Below, in pieces: positions 1-8,950 of a stretch of DNA of 64,000 bases (the first letter of the stretch is position 1; each line of letters starts with the position of its first letter). The DNA comes from an uncultured Clostridiaceae bacterium (GTDB taxonomy: Bacteria; Bacillota; Clostridia; Clostridiales; Clostridiaceae). The stretch covers positions 1 through 64,000 of the forward strand of contig CAMJGD010000003.1 in assembly GCA_946405135.1 (NCBI GenBank), given 5' to 3'. The notes under the pieces were generated by a model. The model saw only the letters and a list, made by a program, of their open reading frames with translations, made no database searches and had not been told where the DNA came from. The position numbers and the translations under genes were made by a program.

Positions 1-55
1 GAGCAGAGGACTGAAAATCCTCGTGTCCCTGGTTCGATTCCTGGTCCAGCCACCA
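1..55 (+). tRNA. tRNA-Phe (GAA), 3' part
   Basis: The first about 20 bases lie before the window. The anticodon stem GAGGA/TCCTC (6-10 and 18-22) encloses loop CTGAAAA with anticodon GAA at 13-15. The T arm CCTGG-TTCGATT-CCTGG, the acceptor strand TCCAGCC, the discriminator A and an encoded CCA ending at 55 follow. The 5' acceptor strand is not in the window, so the acceptor pairing cannot be checked. Confidence 0.93.
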
Positions 56-90
56 AAAAACATCCTTAATAATATAAGGATGTTTTTTTT
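55..90. terminator. Bidirectional Rho-independent terminator
   Basis: Inverted repeat CATCCTTA/TAAGGATG (61-68 and 75-82) flanked by an A-run on the left and a T-run on the right. It can terminate both the tRNA-Phe transcript and the convergent peroxiredoxin gene. Confidence 0.8.
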
Positions 91-96
91 ATTTAG

Positions 97-567
97 CTAT
101 TCTTTTATAAATTGAATTATGTTTTCTACATGATCCTTTACTTTGACTTTTCTGTATTCTTTTATTAATGTTCCATTTTCATCAATAATAAAAGTACTTC
201 TTTCTATACCCATTACTTTTTTACCATACATATTTTTTTCTTTGATTACATCGTAAAGTTTACAAACTTCTTCATCTTCATCACTTAAAAGTATGAAAGG
301 AAGAGAAAATTTATTTATGAACTTATCATGAGAATTTAGAGAGTCTCTGCTTACGCCTAAAATTATTGCATTTAGATCATCTATAATAGGCATATTATCT
401 CTAAAACTGCAAGCTTCATTAGTACAGCCGGGTGTGTTGTCTTTAGGGTAGAAGTATAAAATAACTTTTTTACCTCTATAATCGCTTAATTTATGAGTTT
501 TATTATCAGATCCCATTAGCTCAAAATCAGGAGCCTTCATTCCTTCCTTTACTATTACATTTTCCAT
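97..567 (-). CDS. bcp: Thioredoxin-dependent peroxiredoxin, Bcp/PrxQ type
   Basis: A cytoplasmic thiol peroxidase that reduces H2O2 and organic peroxides using thioredoxin. The 156-residue length is normal for the family. The AhpC/TSA fold starts with APDF near residue 12. The active-site stretch PKDNTPGCTNEAC carries the peroxidatic Cys48 and a second Cys53 five residues later, which is the E. coli Bcp arrangement with an intrahelical resolving cysteine. The C-terminal half has the usual ERSTFIIDENG strand. The start is supported by a GAGGTGAT ribosome site a few bases upstream of the ATG. It is a single gene convergent with tRNA-Phe, with a shared terminator. In an anaerobe its role would be oxygen and peroxide defence; that role is inferred. 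Confidence 0.93.
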   Translation of the reverse strand: MENVIVKEGMKAPDFELMGSDNKTHKLSDYRGKKVILYFYPKDNTPGCTNEACSFRDNMPIIDDLNAIILGVSRDSLNSHDKFINKFSLPFILLSDEDEEVCKLYDVIKEKNMYGKKVMGIERSTFIIDENGTLIKEYRKVKVKDHVENIIQFIKE

Positions 568-918
568 TTTATCACCTCAAATAATTATTTTTCACTTAGC
601 TTATTATATCTATCTTATCAGTAAGCTTTATTTTAAGCTTATTTCTAAAGAAATTAATTTTATACAATATATATTATTATCATATAATAATTATTGTTTA
701 AATTCAATATGCAAAGTGATAATTTTAACTTATTGTAAGCATTTTACGATTTTTATGGATAAGACTATTGGTTCTATGTTACAATAACTATATATCACGG
801 TATGATGCGTAAATAAGTGGGTTGGTGCCTGACACCAGTACATGGTATTAGACACCAACCCACTTGTTAGTATAAATAACTAATACATATTGTGAAATAA
901 CAATAAAGGAGAAATAAA
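568..918. other. Divergent intergenic region with a large hairpin
   Basis: A 351-bp AT-rich region between the divergent peroxiredoxin and prolyl isomerase genes. No ORF is credible. Its one clear structure is the hairpin at 815-865, listed separately. Promoters for both genes should lie here but no element stands out. Confidence 0.6.
815..865. repeat. Imperfect 23-bp inverted repeat (REP/MITE-like)
   Basis: Arms 815-837 and 843-865 pair with three mismatches around a 5-nt loop. Each arm carries the GTGGGTTGGTG core, and the left arm contains GGTGCCTGACACC. It is GC-richer than its surroundings and has no T-run, so it is not an ordinary terminator. It resembles extragenic palindromes that recur in Firmicute genomes; only one copy is in this window. 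Confidence 0.6.
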
Positions 919-1665
919 ATGGAGAACAAAATATTAGCAGTAGTTAATGGCTTGGAGATATCACAAAAGGACTTAGATGAAACTATAAAAAGATTCCCTG
1001 AAGATAGGAGAGCCTATATTGATACTGATCTTGGAAGAAAGCAATTATTAGAGCAGATTATATCTTTTGAATTAATGTATAACTATGGAAAAGAACTAAA
1101 CTTGGAATCTGAACAAGAATTTTTGATTCAGGTTGAAAGAATGAAAAAAGAATTATTGACTCAAATGTCAATAAATAAGGTTTTATCTGAAGTTACTGTA
1201 AATGAAGAAGAAGTAGAAAATTATTATAAAACAAATAAAGAATTATTTAAAGAAGGAGAATCTGTTAAAGCAAAGCACATCCTAGTAGATACTTTTGAAG
1301 AATGTGACAATATAGCTTCAGAAATAAAGGCTGGTTTGAATTTTGAAGAAGCAGCACAAAAATATTCAAAATGTCCTTCAAATGCTAATGGTGGCGATTT
1401 AGGAACTTTTACAAGAGGAAGAATGGTACCTGAATTTGAGGAAGCTGCTTTTAAATTAAATATTGGAGAAATAAGTGAACCTGTTAAAACACAATTCGGA
1501 TATCATTTAATAAAAGTAGAAGAAAAAAATGAAGCAAGTGTAAAATCCTTTGATGAAGTTAAAGATTTAATATGGAACAATCTGCTTCAAGAAAAGCAAA
1601 ATAAAAAGTATTTAGATAAGACAGAAGAACTTAAGAAAAAATATCAAGTTCAATACAACAAATAG
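919..1665 (+). CDS. Parvulin-type peptidyl-prolyl cis-trans isomerase
   Basis: Catalyses cis-trans isomerisation of prolyl bonds during protein folding. A SurA/PrsA-like N-terminal helical region (about 1-110) is followed by a PpiC rotamase domain (about 112-205) with AKHILV, GGDLG, MVPEFEEAAF and FGYHLIKV. At 248 residues it lacks the signal peptide and lipobox Cys of PrsA foldases, so it is predicted to be cytoplasmic. Ribosome site AAAGGAGA lies 7-8 bases before the ATG. It is monocistronic; the next gene is convergent. PrsA-like naming would be misleading because there is no lipoprotein anchor. Confidence 0.88.
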   Translation: MENKILAVVNGLEISQKDLDETIKRFPEDRRAYIDTDLGRKQLLEQIISFELMYNYGKELNLESEQEFLIQVERMKKELLTQMSINKVLSEVTVNEEEVENYYKTNKELFKEGESVKAKHILVDTFEECDNIASEIKAGLNFEEAAQKYSKCPSNANGGDLGTFTRGRMVPEFEEAAFKLNIGEISEPVKTQFGYHLIKVEEKNEASVKSFDEVKDLIWNNLLQEKQNKKYLDKTEELKKKYQVQYNK

Positions 1666-1681
1666 TAAGCATTTTAAAGTT

Positions 1682-1712
1682 CACAGTTAAGGGTAATCTA
1701 CTCTTAACTGTG
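1682..1712. terminator. Hairpin between convergent genes
   Basis: Inverted repeat CACAGTTAAG/CTTAACTGTG (1682-1691 and 1703-1712) just after the isomerase gene. It overlaps the last codons of the convergent deacetylase gene. There is no good T-run, so termination efficiency is uncertain. Confidence 0.5.
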
Positions 1713-2555
1713 AGTTACATAGATATTTTCTTTAACTATTCTTATAGCTTTTCTGCACTTATATTTAAACATATGAAAGTTACTCTTAGTAACCTTTGCA
1801 TTAAAATTGTCCATGTCTTTTATCACTGCCCGTCTACTTATCTCAAATACATCATTTTCCCTATCTGCATACCTATCTAATATGCCTATACCCATGTCAT
1901 ACCCTGCTCTTTTAGCAGCAGCCTTGGTATTTGTATCACAATTTCCATAAGGATATGCTACATATTTTATTCTTTTGTTGAGCAATTTTTCTAAAAACTT
2001 TTTAGAATTTATAAGTTCGCTGTATTTTTCATCTTCTGAAAGGGTGGTTAGATCCCTATGACTAACGGTATGGGACATGATCATAATTCCATTAGCATCT
2101 AATTCTTTTAATTGCTCAGAAGTTAAAAATGCAGGATCCTTATCCACTTTATTAGTCTGCATAAATATAGTACCAGTAAATCCATAGGATTTTAACAATG
2201 GGTATACAACTTCATAATTATCCCTATATCCATCATCAAAGGTTAATACCACACTTTTTTTAGGAACTTTTTTACCTTTGTAAAAATGATCATATAATTG
2301 GTCAAGAGTTAATGTGGTGTAACCATTATCTTTTAAAAATTTAAGTTGATTATTAAAAACCTCTTTTGGCAAAACTATATCTGAAGTACTAGAGGAGCCT
2401 ACGGAATGATACATAAGTACTGGTATTCTACTATCTAGCATAGGTTCTACTACCTCTATGAATATTAGGAAAAGAATGGCTATTAATATAATTAGTATAA
2501 GTTTTACTATTCCTAAAGTCTTTAGTTTTTTATTTAAAGATGTTATTATCTCCAT
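1704..2555 (-). CDS. Membrane-anchored polysaccharide deacetylase (CE4/NodB)
   Basis: Predicted to remove N-acetyl groups from an extracellular glycan, probably peptidoglycan or a surface polysaccharide. An N-terminal hydrophobic anchor (about 17-38) is followed by a NodB domain starting at PVLMYHSV. The metal-binding motifs are intact: TFDDGY (about residue 105) and the HTVSH His pair (about 162-166), then YPYGN. The length of 283 residues is typical. The ATG is preceded by AGAGGCATC, a moderate ribosome site. It sits next to the surface-glycan block that starts 300 bp further on, on the other strand. The substrate cannot be inferred from sequence. Confidence 0.9.
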   Translation of the reverse strand: MEIITSLNKKLKTLGIVKLILIILIAILFLIFIEVVEPMLDSRIPVLMYHSVGSSSTSDIVLPKEVFNNQLKFLKDNGYTTLTLDQLYDHFYKGKKVPKKSVVLTFDDGYRDNYEVVYPLLKSYGFTGTIFMQTNKVDKDPAFLTSEQLKELDANGIMIMSHTVSHRDLTTLSEDEKYSELINSKKFLEKLLNKRIKYVAYPYGNCDTNTKAAAKRAGYDMGIGILDRYADRENDVFEISRRAVIKDMDNFNAKVTKSNFHMFKYKCRKAIRIVKENIYVTHS

Positions 2556-2854
2556 AATGATGCCTCTTACATATTAAAATTAGTGATTTTAAACTTTTAA
2601 TTCTAGAATATGTTTTTATTATTAATTATGTATTTAGATAAAATGATTATATTATATAAAAGACATTGGAAAGTTACAAAATAATTACAAAAAATTTAAG
2701 AATTGGATTCATTTTAATTTTAGTAAAAATAGTATTATAGAAATAATTTACAAATTGTTTATGGTGATTTATAGTAGATTCATTGACATTAAGAGAATTT
2801 AAATTATATACTTTAAATGTTGTATATAAAATTAAAGTTTAGGGGGCAGGAAAA

Positions 2855-4195
2855 TTGAATTATTATAAAAATAATAAATTAATTGATTTTATGATAGCAT
2901 TTATAATAATATTTTCCTCTATAACAGGCTGGTATTCACTAGATTATATGGGGATGAAGGTCTTTTGGATTATATTTTTTGTAGATTCTTTTATACTTAC
3001 GGGATTAGTATTTTATAATTTCAAAAATGAAATAAGTATTAGAGCTATATTTAAAAGTAAGTTTAACATTGTAGTTTTAATTTATTGTCTATGGGTAAGC
3101 TTTACTTATTTAGCTAATTATCAGGGGAAAAGTTCTTTACTTTACATATTTAAAATATGGTTTATTATACTAATATATTTTTTTATATTGCAAATATATT
3201 TTTCAAATATAGATGAGCAAGGGAAGAAAAGGACTCTATTTAGAATAGCTAAATATATCTATTTACTTGGAATTTTTAATAGTGTAATAGCTTTATATCA
3301 ATTTTTAACTTTATCAAATAGCATTTTTGGAATAATTGTTACTGATTGGCCATCCTTTAATCCTGCGGCAATGTATGGTAACGTTAATGGATTTGGTACG
3401 TATCTTTTTATATCTATAATATCAGGATTTTACTATATGCTAACTTATTCCAAACCCAAATTTAAACCGTTAATACTGTTTGGTATATTCTTTCAATGCT
3501 ATATGCTATATCTTACTGTAGCAAGAACTAGTATAGTTGCAGTGGTTTCATTTACAATTTTATCCATTATTCTATTTCTAATAAAAGATAAAACTATTTT
3601 CAACCAAATATTTAACAGAAAAAATATTGGAGTTATTATTCTAGCAAATCTGATTTTTTTATCTATGGTTAAATTTCCTAGTTATAGGGAAACTCTCAAT
3701 TCATTATTAAATTTAAATATAGCTGGTGGAGAGAGAACAGCAGAAGATTTGCTAAAAGAAAAAAATGATAAAGGGTTAAATCATAGGGATATTATTTGGA
3801 AAGCTGTATTACGTGATTATAAGGAATATGCAGCTTTAGGAGATGGATTAAAATATAATATAATAAGTAAAATAGATATAGCAAATACCATAAGTGAGAG
3901 AAGTAGAGGAGTAGATAGAATAAGTTATCATAATACTCTTTTTAGATATTTTGCTTCTAATGGTTTATTAGGTGTTATATTATTTGTGGCAATATATGCG
4001 TTTGTGCCTTTAAACCTGTTTATAAAAATGATAAAGAGGAGAGAATTAAATATAAGGTATTGTTTAGCTATAAATTTCTTTATATGCATATTTATGTATA
4101 TGCAGATGGAAGAAGTGTATCTAGGAGAAATAGGCCTTATGCCGCTTATAACTGTAATATTTATGTCTTACAGCAGCTCTCTTATTAAAGAATAA
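2855..4195 (+). CDS. O-antigen ligase/polymerase-like membrane protein (Wzy_C/WaaL family)
   Basis: A 446-residue protein with about ten to twelve hydrophobic segments and a large loop at about 270-350, the layout of the O-antigen ligase/polymerase family. In Gram-positives these proteins polymerise or transfer undecaprenyl-linked glycans outside the membrane. The loop contains RERS/RGVDR and SYHNTLFR, and the conserved H-N after SY is typical of the family's periplasmic loop. The start is TTG at 2855 with AGGGGGCAGG about 7 bases before; no ATG fits better. It is first in a run of glycan genes with GT4 and MurJ behind it. Ligase versus polymerase cannot be separated here. Confidence 0.8.
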   Translation: MNYYKNNKLIDFMIAFIIIFSSITGWYSLDYMGMKVFWIIFFVDSFILTGLVFYNFKNEISIRAIFKSKFNIVVLIYCLWVSFTYLANYQGKSSLLYIFKIWFIILIYFFILQIYFSNIDEQGKKRTLFRIAKYIYLLGIFNSVIALYQFLTLSNSIFGIIVTDWPSFNPAAMYGNVNGFGTYLFISIISGFYYMLTYSKPKFKPLILFGIFFQCYMLYLTVARTSIVAVVSFTILSIILFLIKDKTIFNQIFNRKNIGVIILANLIFLSMVKFPSYRETLNSLLNLNIAGGERTAEDLLKEKNDKGLNHRDIIWKAVLRDYKEYAALGDGLKYNIISKIDIANTISERSRGVDRISYHNTLFRYFASNGLLGVILFVAIYAFVPLNLFIKMIKRRELNIRYCLAINFFICIFMYMQMEEVYLGEIGLMPLITVIFMSYSSSLIKE

Positions 4196-4258
4196 AAAAA
4201 CATAAAAATTAGAGTTATAGACAATTTTGGAATAAAGAAAAAGACAAGGAGATAACTT

Positions 4259-5362
4259 ATGAAAGTGGTTTTCGTTGGTGTGAGAAAAGAAAGAGAGGAG
4301 GAAATAACCTCAGGACCTTTAAAAATAGGCAATATTTTATATAATAGACTTTCTAAAAAATATGATGATTTTTATTTTTATGGACTTTCTTATGAAGAAA
4401 AGTCAGAAGATGCAGATAAAGTTCATATTATAAATGATAAGGAGGTAATAGGACCTCTAAATAAGCTTAAGAGATTTGTAAAGAAAAATAACATAGAAGT
4501 TTTATATATAGCAAGGTATTACTCAGCTCTGGCATTATATGCAGTATTTTTAAAAATAGTAATGAAGATAAAACTTGTTTATACAGTTCATGGTCTTGTT
4601 ATAAAGGAAAAGGATATAAATAAATCTTTTAAAAATTACAGTGTTTTGTGTGAAAAACTCCTTCTTAAAAATTGTGATAAAATAGTGGCTATATCTCATG
4701 CACTTAAAGATGAGATTCTTCAATATTATCCATGGATTGATGAGAACAAGATTGAGGTAATAAATAATGGAGTTTCTGAAATTTTTATAAGTAAAAAACT
4801 TGATATAAGGAAAATATACGGTTTAGAAATATCTAAAAATATTCTTTTTACAGTGGGTATAAGGAAAATAAAAAATATTGAGCTTTTATTAGAAAGCTTT
4901 GTAAATAATACTGAATTATATACAAGTTCTTATTTGCTTGTAGCCGGGGAAACAGATACAGAATATGCTAAGGTTATTATAGATAAATACAAGAATTATG
5001 ATAATATAAAATTTATTGGATATGTAGATACCAATGAAATGAATAATATATATGAGCAGATGGATTTATTCATACAGGTAAGTAAATTTGAAACTTTTGG
5101 TATGTCTATTGTAGAGTCCCTGCTTCATAAGAAACAGGTATTAATATCCTCAAACCTTCCTATAAGTGAATACTTTAAAGAAGGAGAAATCAATTTGTAT
5201 AATGGGAATACAGAAGATCTTGCTTTATGTATACAAAAATCTTTAAAATTAAAAGATTGTACAAATGAACAGGGATATAGAAAGGTTAAAAGTCAATTTC
5301 ATTGGGATAGTATTTGTGAAAAGTATTATAATGTATTTAGAGAAACTGCCCAAAAGCACTAA
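4259..5362 (+). CDS. GT4-family glycosyltransferase
   Basis: A 367-residue GT-B fold retaining glycosyltransferase, predicted to add a sugar to a lipid-linked surface glycan on the cytoplasmic side. The N-terminal Rossmann half ends with the acceptor region around YTVHGL. The C-terminal half carries VINNGV, then FIGYVD, then FETFGMSIVESL, in which Glu residues of the E-x7-E motif contact the nucleotide sugar. AAGGAGA lies 6 bases upstream of the ATG. It lies 63 bp after the ligase-like gene and 56 bp before murJ, so it is probably co-transcribed. Donor and acceptor are unknown. Confidence 0.85.
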   Translation: MKVVFVGVRKEREEEITSGPLKIGNILYNRLSKKYDDFYFYGLSYEEKSEDADKVHIINDKEVIGPLNKLKRFVKKNNIEVLYIARYYSALALYAVFLKIVMKIKLVYTVHGLVIKEKDINKSFKNYSVLCEKLLLKNCDKIVAISHALKDEILQYYPWIDENKIEVINNGVSEIFISKKLDIRKIYGLEISKNILFTVGIRKIKNIELLLESFVNNTELYTSSYLLVAGETDTEYAKVIIDKYKNYDNIKFIGYVDTNEMNNIYEQMDLFIQVSKFETFGMSIVESLLHKKQVLISSNLPISEYFKEGEINLYNGNTEDLALCIQKSLKLKDCTNEQGYRKVKSQFHWDSICEKYYNVFRETAQKH

Positions 5363-5418
5363 TAGCTTTTAAGGACAGTTCTCTACTGGTTTATGTAAAA
5401 AATTAGGAGGATATATTT

Positions 5419-6963
5419 ATGACTAAGTCAAAGCTAGCTGAATCAGCTAGTTTACTTATGGTAATTACTATATTAAGTAAAGTAATAGGTTTTTTGAGGG
5501 ATACTTTAGTAGCTAGTTCCTTTGGAGCTACTTATCAAACTGATGCCTATAATATGGCTATAACTATACCAGAGATACTATTTGCAATATTTAGTTTAGC
5601 CATAACTACTACTTTTATACCTATATTCAGCGAAACCTATAAAAAAAAGGGCAAAGAAGAATTTTTTTGTTTTGCTAATAATGTTATGAATTTATTGTTT
5701 ATCATATCTATAGTATTATGTACATTAGGATGGATATTTGCTCCTCAACTAGTTAGATTCATAGCACCAAGATTTACAGGGGTAACCTATGAACTTACCA
5801 TAGAACTTACAAGAATAAGTGTATTTAATATAATATTTATGAGTATGAATGGAGGATATACAGCTTTACTTCAAACCATGGATGATTTTCTTGCTCCTTC
5901 TCTAGTTGGAATAATGCTTAATATGCCTATAATACTTTATATAATTTTGGGAGCTAAGGGAGGGGTATTAGGCTTAACCATAGCTACTTTGATCGGAAAT
6001 ATGCTTAGAGTTTTAATTCAATTTCCTTGGATGAGAAAACATGGATATAAATATAGGTTTAGTGTAAATATAAAAGATCCAAGAATAAAGAGAATTTTAA
6101 CACTTATATTGCCTGTAGTTATAGGAGCAGGTGCTAACCAGATAAATGCTATAGTAGATAGATCTATAGGGTCGGGACTCCCTGAAGGCAGTATATCTGC
6201 ATTAAATTTTGCAAGCAGAATAACAGATGTGGTTTATGCTACTTTTGCTACAGCCATAGTTACAGTTATATATCCTGTATTATCAAGAGAAGGTACTGAA
6301 GACAACTATGATAATTTTAAATTTTACATAAAAAAAGCTGTAAATAACATAAATATCATAATGATTCCTAGTGCTGTAGGGCTTATAATATTGAGTACTC
6401 CTATAATAATATTACTTTTTAAACATGGAATCTTTGATGACAGAGCTGTAGGAATGACTTCTATTGCGCTTATATATTATTCAGTGGGTATCCCATTTTA
6501 TGGTATAAGAGATGTGTTTAATAGAGGATTATATGCTCTTAAAGATACAAAGACATCTACCTTTAATGGAATAATTGGAGTAGGTATAAATGTAATACTT
6601 AATTTGATATTGGTTAGATTTATGGGAATAGGCGGATTAGCGCTTTCTACTTCCATAGCGGCCATAGTTTGTACTTTCCTATTAATGAATAGCTTAAGGA
6701 AAAAGGTAAATGGAATAAAAGGAAAAGAAATTTTAATATCTACTGTTAAAATTTCTTTAGCATCAGTTATAATGGGGTTGTCAGTATATATATCATATTT
6801 AGGTATCAGTAAAATTATTTCGGGAAACAAAGGGGTCTATCTAGCACTTCTTATAGCTATAGTTATAGGTATTATTGTTTATACAGTAATATTGCTTTCT
6901 TTAAAGATAGAGGAAGCAGAAGAACTTAAAAATATGTTAAAGAGTAAGATTAAAAGGGGCTGA
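5419..6963 (+). CDS. murJ: MurJ/MviN-type lipid II flippase paralogue
   Basis: A 514-residue polytopic MOP-superfamily protein with about 14 membrane segments. MurJ moves lipid-linked cell-wall precursor across the membrane. Typical signatures are SKVIGFLRD with the conserved Arg near the N-terminus, FGAT..TDAYN, and the RGLYALKDT region in the second half. Because it is embedded among glycan and LicD genes it may flip a lipid-linked polymer precursor rather than the bulk lipid II; this is an inference. GGAGGATAT ribosome site. Four bases separate its stop from the first licD start, showing tight translational coupling. Confidence 0.85.
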   Translation: MTKSKLAESASLLMVITILSKVIGFLRDTLVASSFGATYQTDAYNMAITIPEILFAIFSLAITTTFIPIFSETYKKKGKEEFFCFANNVMNLLFIISIVLCTLGWIFAPQLVRFIAPRFTGVTYELTIELTRISVFNIIFMSMNGGYTALLQTMDDFLAPSLVGIMLNMPIILYIILGAKGGVLGLTIATLIGNMLRVLIQFPWMRKHGYKYRFSVNIKDPRIKRILTLILPVVIGAGANQINAIVDRSIGSGLPEGSISALNFASRITDVVYATFATAIVTVIYPVLSREGTEDNYDNFKFYIKKAVNNINIIMIPSAVGLIILSTPIIILLFKHGIFDDRAVGMTSIALIYYSVGIPFYGIRDVFNRGLYALKDTKTSTFNGIIGVGINVILNLILVRFMGIGGLALSTSIAAIVCTFLLMNSLRKKVNGIKGKEILISTVKISLASVIMGLSVYISYLGISKIISGNKGVYLALLIAIVIGIIVYTVILLSLKIEEAEELKNMLKSKIKRG

Positions 6964-6967
6964 TTTT

Positions 6968-7924
6968 ATGAAAGATGATTTTGATGTACTTTTCCCTGAT
7001 AAAAGAGAAGAACATGTTGAAGATACAGACTTAAGGCAGTGTCAATTAATACTTCTTAGAATATTAAAAATAATCGATTATGTATGCAAAAAGCATAATA
7101 TAACCTATTGGCTTGACAGTGGTACTCTACTTGGGGCTGTAAGACATGGAGGCTTTATACCTTGGGATGATGACCTTGACATAGCTATGACTAGAGAGGA
7201 TTATGAAAGATTTCTAAAGATAGCTCCTGAAGAATTACCTGAAGATTTATTTGTACAAAATTTAGATACTACAGAATTTGCAAGTAATACATGGACACAG
7301 ATAAAAGATAGAAAGAGTAGGATAGTTTTATCAGAAGATGCTCTATATCATCAAGGTTTATATGTGGATATATTTCCTATGGACTCCTATTCTAATAATT
7401 TTTTTAAAAGAGTATTTAAGGAGAAAATTCATAAATTTTCTTATATAATAGTACAAGCTATAAATGCACCTTTTAAAAAGCCATTTTTTAAGGGAATAAA
7501 TTTGGTGAAGAATTTTATAAAATTATTGTTAAAAATAGTTTTTGTGTTTTTTGCATTTTTTAATCATAAAGTTATATATAATCTTAATATAAAATCTAAA
7601 GATAAAAGGATAGAAGCCATGAAAAGTAATCCTAAAACTAATTATGGCTATGGTACTGAGGTTTTGAACTGGGACAAGGTATATAAAACAGAGTACATTT
7701 TTCCTATAAAGACTTTAAAATTTGAAGATGGAGAATTTAATGTGCCTAATAACTGTCATGAAGTTTTAAAGATTCTTTATGGAAGAGATTATATGGAACT
7801 TCCTCCTGAATACAAAAGAATTCAACATAATATAACTATAAAACCTATATTGGAAGAAGAAGAAAAAATAAAGCTTAATAGAGGATTTCAGTACAGTAAA
7901 AGCAATAATTCTATTTCTATGTAA
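6968..7924 (+). CDS. LicD-family phosphotransferase, copy 1
   Basis: LicD proteins transfer phosphocholine or a related phospho-group from a CDP-activated donor to sugars of teichoic acid or surface glycans. They belong to the nucleotidyltransferase fold. The hallmark is present at about residues 48-74: WLDSGTLLGAVRHGG followed by WDDDLDI, whose Asp residues bind metal. A C-terminal LPPE motif is shared by all three copies. 318 residues, starting 4 bp after murJ. There is no choline kinase or cytidylyltransferase (licA/licC) in the window, so the transferred group is not proven to be choline. Confidence 0.88.
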   Translation: MKDDFDVLFPDKREEHVEDTDLRQCQLILLRILKIIDYVCKKHNITYWLDSGTLLGAVRHGGFIPWDDDLDIAMTREDYERFLKIAPEELPEDLFVQNLDTTEFASNTWTQIKDRKSRIVLSEDALYHQGLYVDIFPMDSYSNNFFKRVFKEKIHKFSYIIVQAINAPFKKPFFKGINLVKNFIKLLLKIVFVFFAFFNHKVIYNLNIKSKDKRIEAMKSNPKTNYGYGTEVLNWDKVYKTEYIFPIKTLKFEDGEFNVPNNCHEVLKILYGRDYMELPPEYKRIQHNITIKPILEEEEKIKLNRGFQYSKSNNSISM

Positions 7925-7983
7925 ATTATATAGGTTATGAAAATATAATAGACAGGCTATTTTAAAAATTGGGGGTGAGATAA

Positions 7984-8895
7984 GTGAATGAAGATTTTAA
8001 TAAACTTTTTCCTGATAAAAGGATGGAAGGGGATACGAATTTAAGGAAAGCTCAGCTGGTGATGTTAAGAATACTTAAGATAGTAGATTACATATGCAGA
8101 GAAAATGATATAAAATATTGGTTAGATTCAGGTACATTGCTTGGAGCTGTAAGACATGGAGGTTTTATACCTTGGGATGATGATATAGATATAGTTATGC
8201 CTAGAAAAGAATATGAAAGGTTTATATCTATAGCAAAGCATAAGCTGCCAGAAGATTTATTTCTCCAAAACAATGAAACAGATATTGAATATGATATGCC
8301 TTGGCTTAAAGTTAGAGATAACAATAGTCGAATAGTAGAATATAAAATAGGTGATTATCATAATGGCTTATTTATTGACATATTTCCTGTAGATTTTTAT
8401 GGTGAAGATTATGATAAATATATTGTAGAAAAAAATAAATTTAGATCTTTTTATAGAACACTTATGCTTGTTAAAGAGCCTTTCGAAAAAGTAAAAAATA
8501 GCAAAATCTTTGTAAAAAATATAATAAAATTTTTTGCAAAGATTTTTATGGCAAAATATACTCTTAAAGATAAAAGAGAAGTATTTAAGATATTAAATGA
8601 AAAAAAACAGGACATAATAAATAAATTTTCAAAAGAAGATGGACAATATGTTGGCTATGGACCAGAGCCTTTATTTTGGGATTTCAAAGTAGATAAAGAA
8701 TCTATATTTCCTTTAAAAGAAATAAAATTTGAAGATGCATTATTTTATGCTCCTAAAGATTATGACAAGTATTTAAAAACTGTTTTTGGAGATTATATGA
8801 AGCTACCTCCAGAGCAAGAGAGAATACCTCATAACCTTAACATAATACCTGCTATAATACCTGTAGAAAATCAGAAAGATACTGTAGAGGTATGA
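7984..8895 (+). CDS. LicD-family phosphotransferase, copy 2
   Basis: A paralogue of the preceding gene, 303 residues, with the same N-terminal FNKLFPDKR, the WLDSGTLLGAVRHGG core and WDDDIDIVM metal-site Asp cluster, and C-terminal KLPPEQERIPHN. The start is GTG at 7984 with GGGGGTGAG just upstream. It is 59 bp after copy 1 in the same direction and followed by a terminator-like hairpin shared with the convergent flippase gene. Probably the product of a tandem duplication with later specialisation on a different acceptor; the acceptor is unknown. Confidence 0.88.
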   Translation: MNEDFNKLFPDKRMEGDTNLRKAQLVMLRILKIVDYICRENDIKYWLDSGTLLGAVRHGGFIPWDDDIDIVMPRKEYERFISIAKHKLPEDLFLQNNETDIEYDMPWLKVRDNNSRIVEYKIGDYHNGLFIDIFPVDFYGEDYDKYIVEKNKFRSFYRTLMLVKEPFEKVKNSKIFVKNIIKFFAKIFMAKYTLKDKREVFKILNEKKQDIINKFSKEDGQYVGYGPEPLFWDFKVDKESIFPLKEIKFEDALFYAPKDYDKYLKTVFGDYMKLPPEQERIPHNLNIIPAIIPVENQKDTVEV

Positions 8896-8908
8896 TTTAT
8901 AAAAAAGT

Positions 8909-8950
8909 AAGGTCTGCCCTTAGAAGTTATACTTTGGACAGACCTTTTCT
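8909..8950. terminator. Terminator between convergent licD copy 2 and flippase
   Basis: Arms AAGGTCTGCCC (8909-8919) and GGACAGACCTT (8936-8946) with one mismatch, then a short T-run. An A-run upstream makes it plausible in both directions. Confidence 0.65.
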
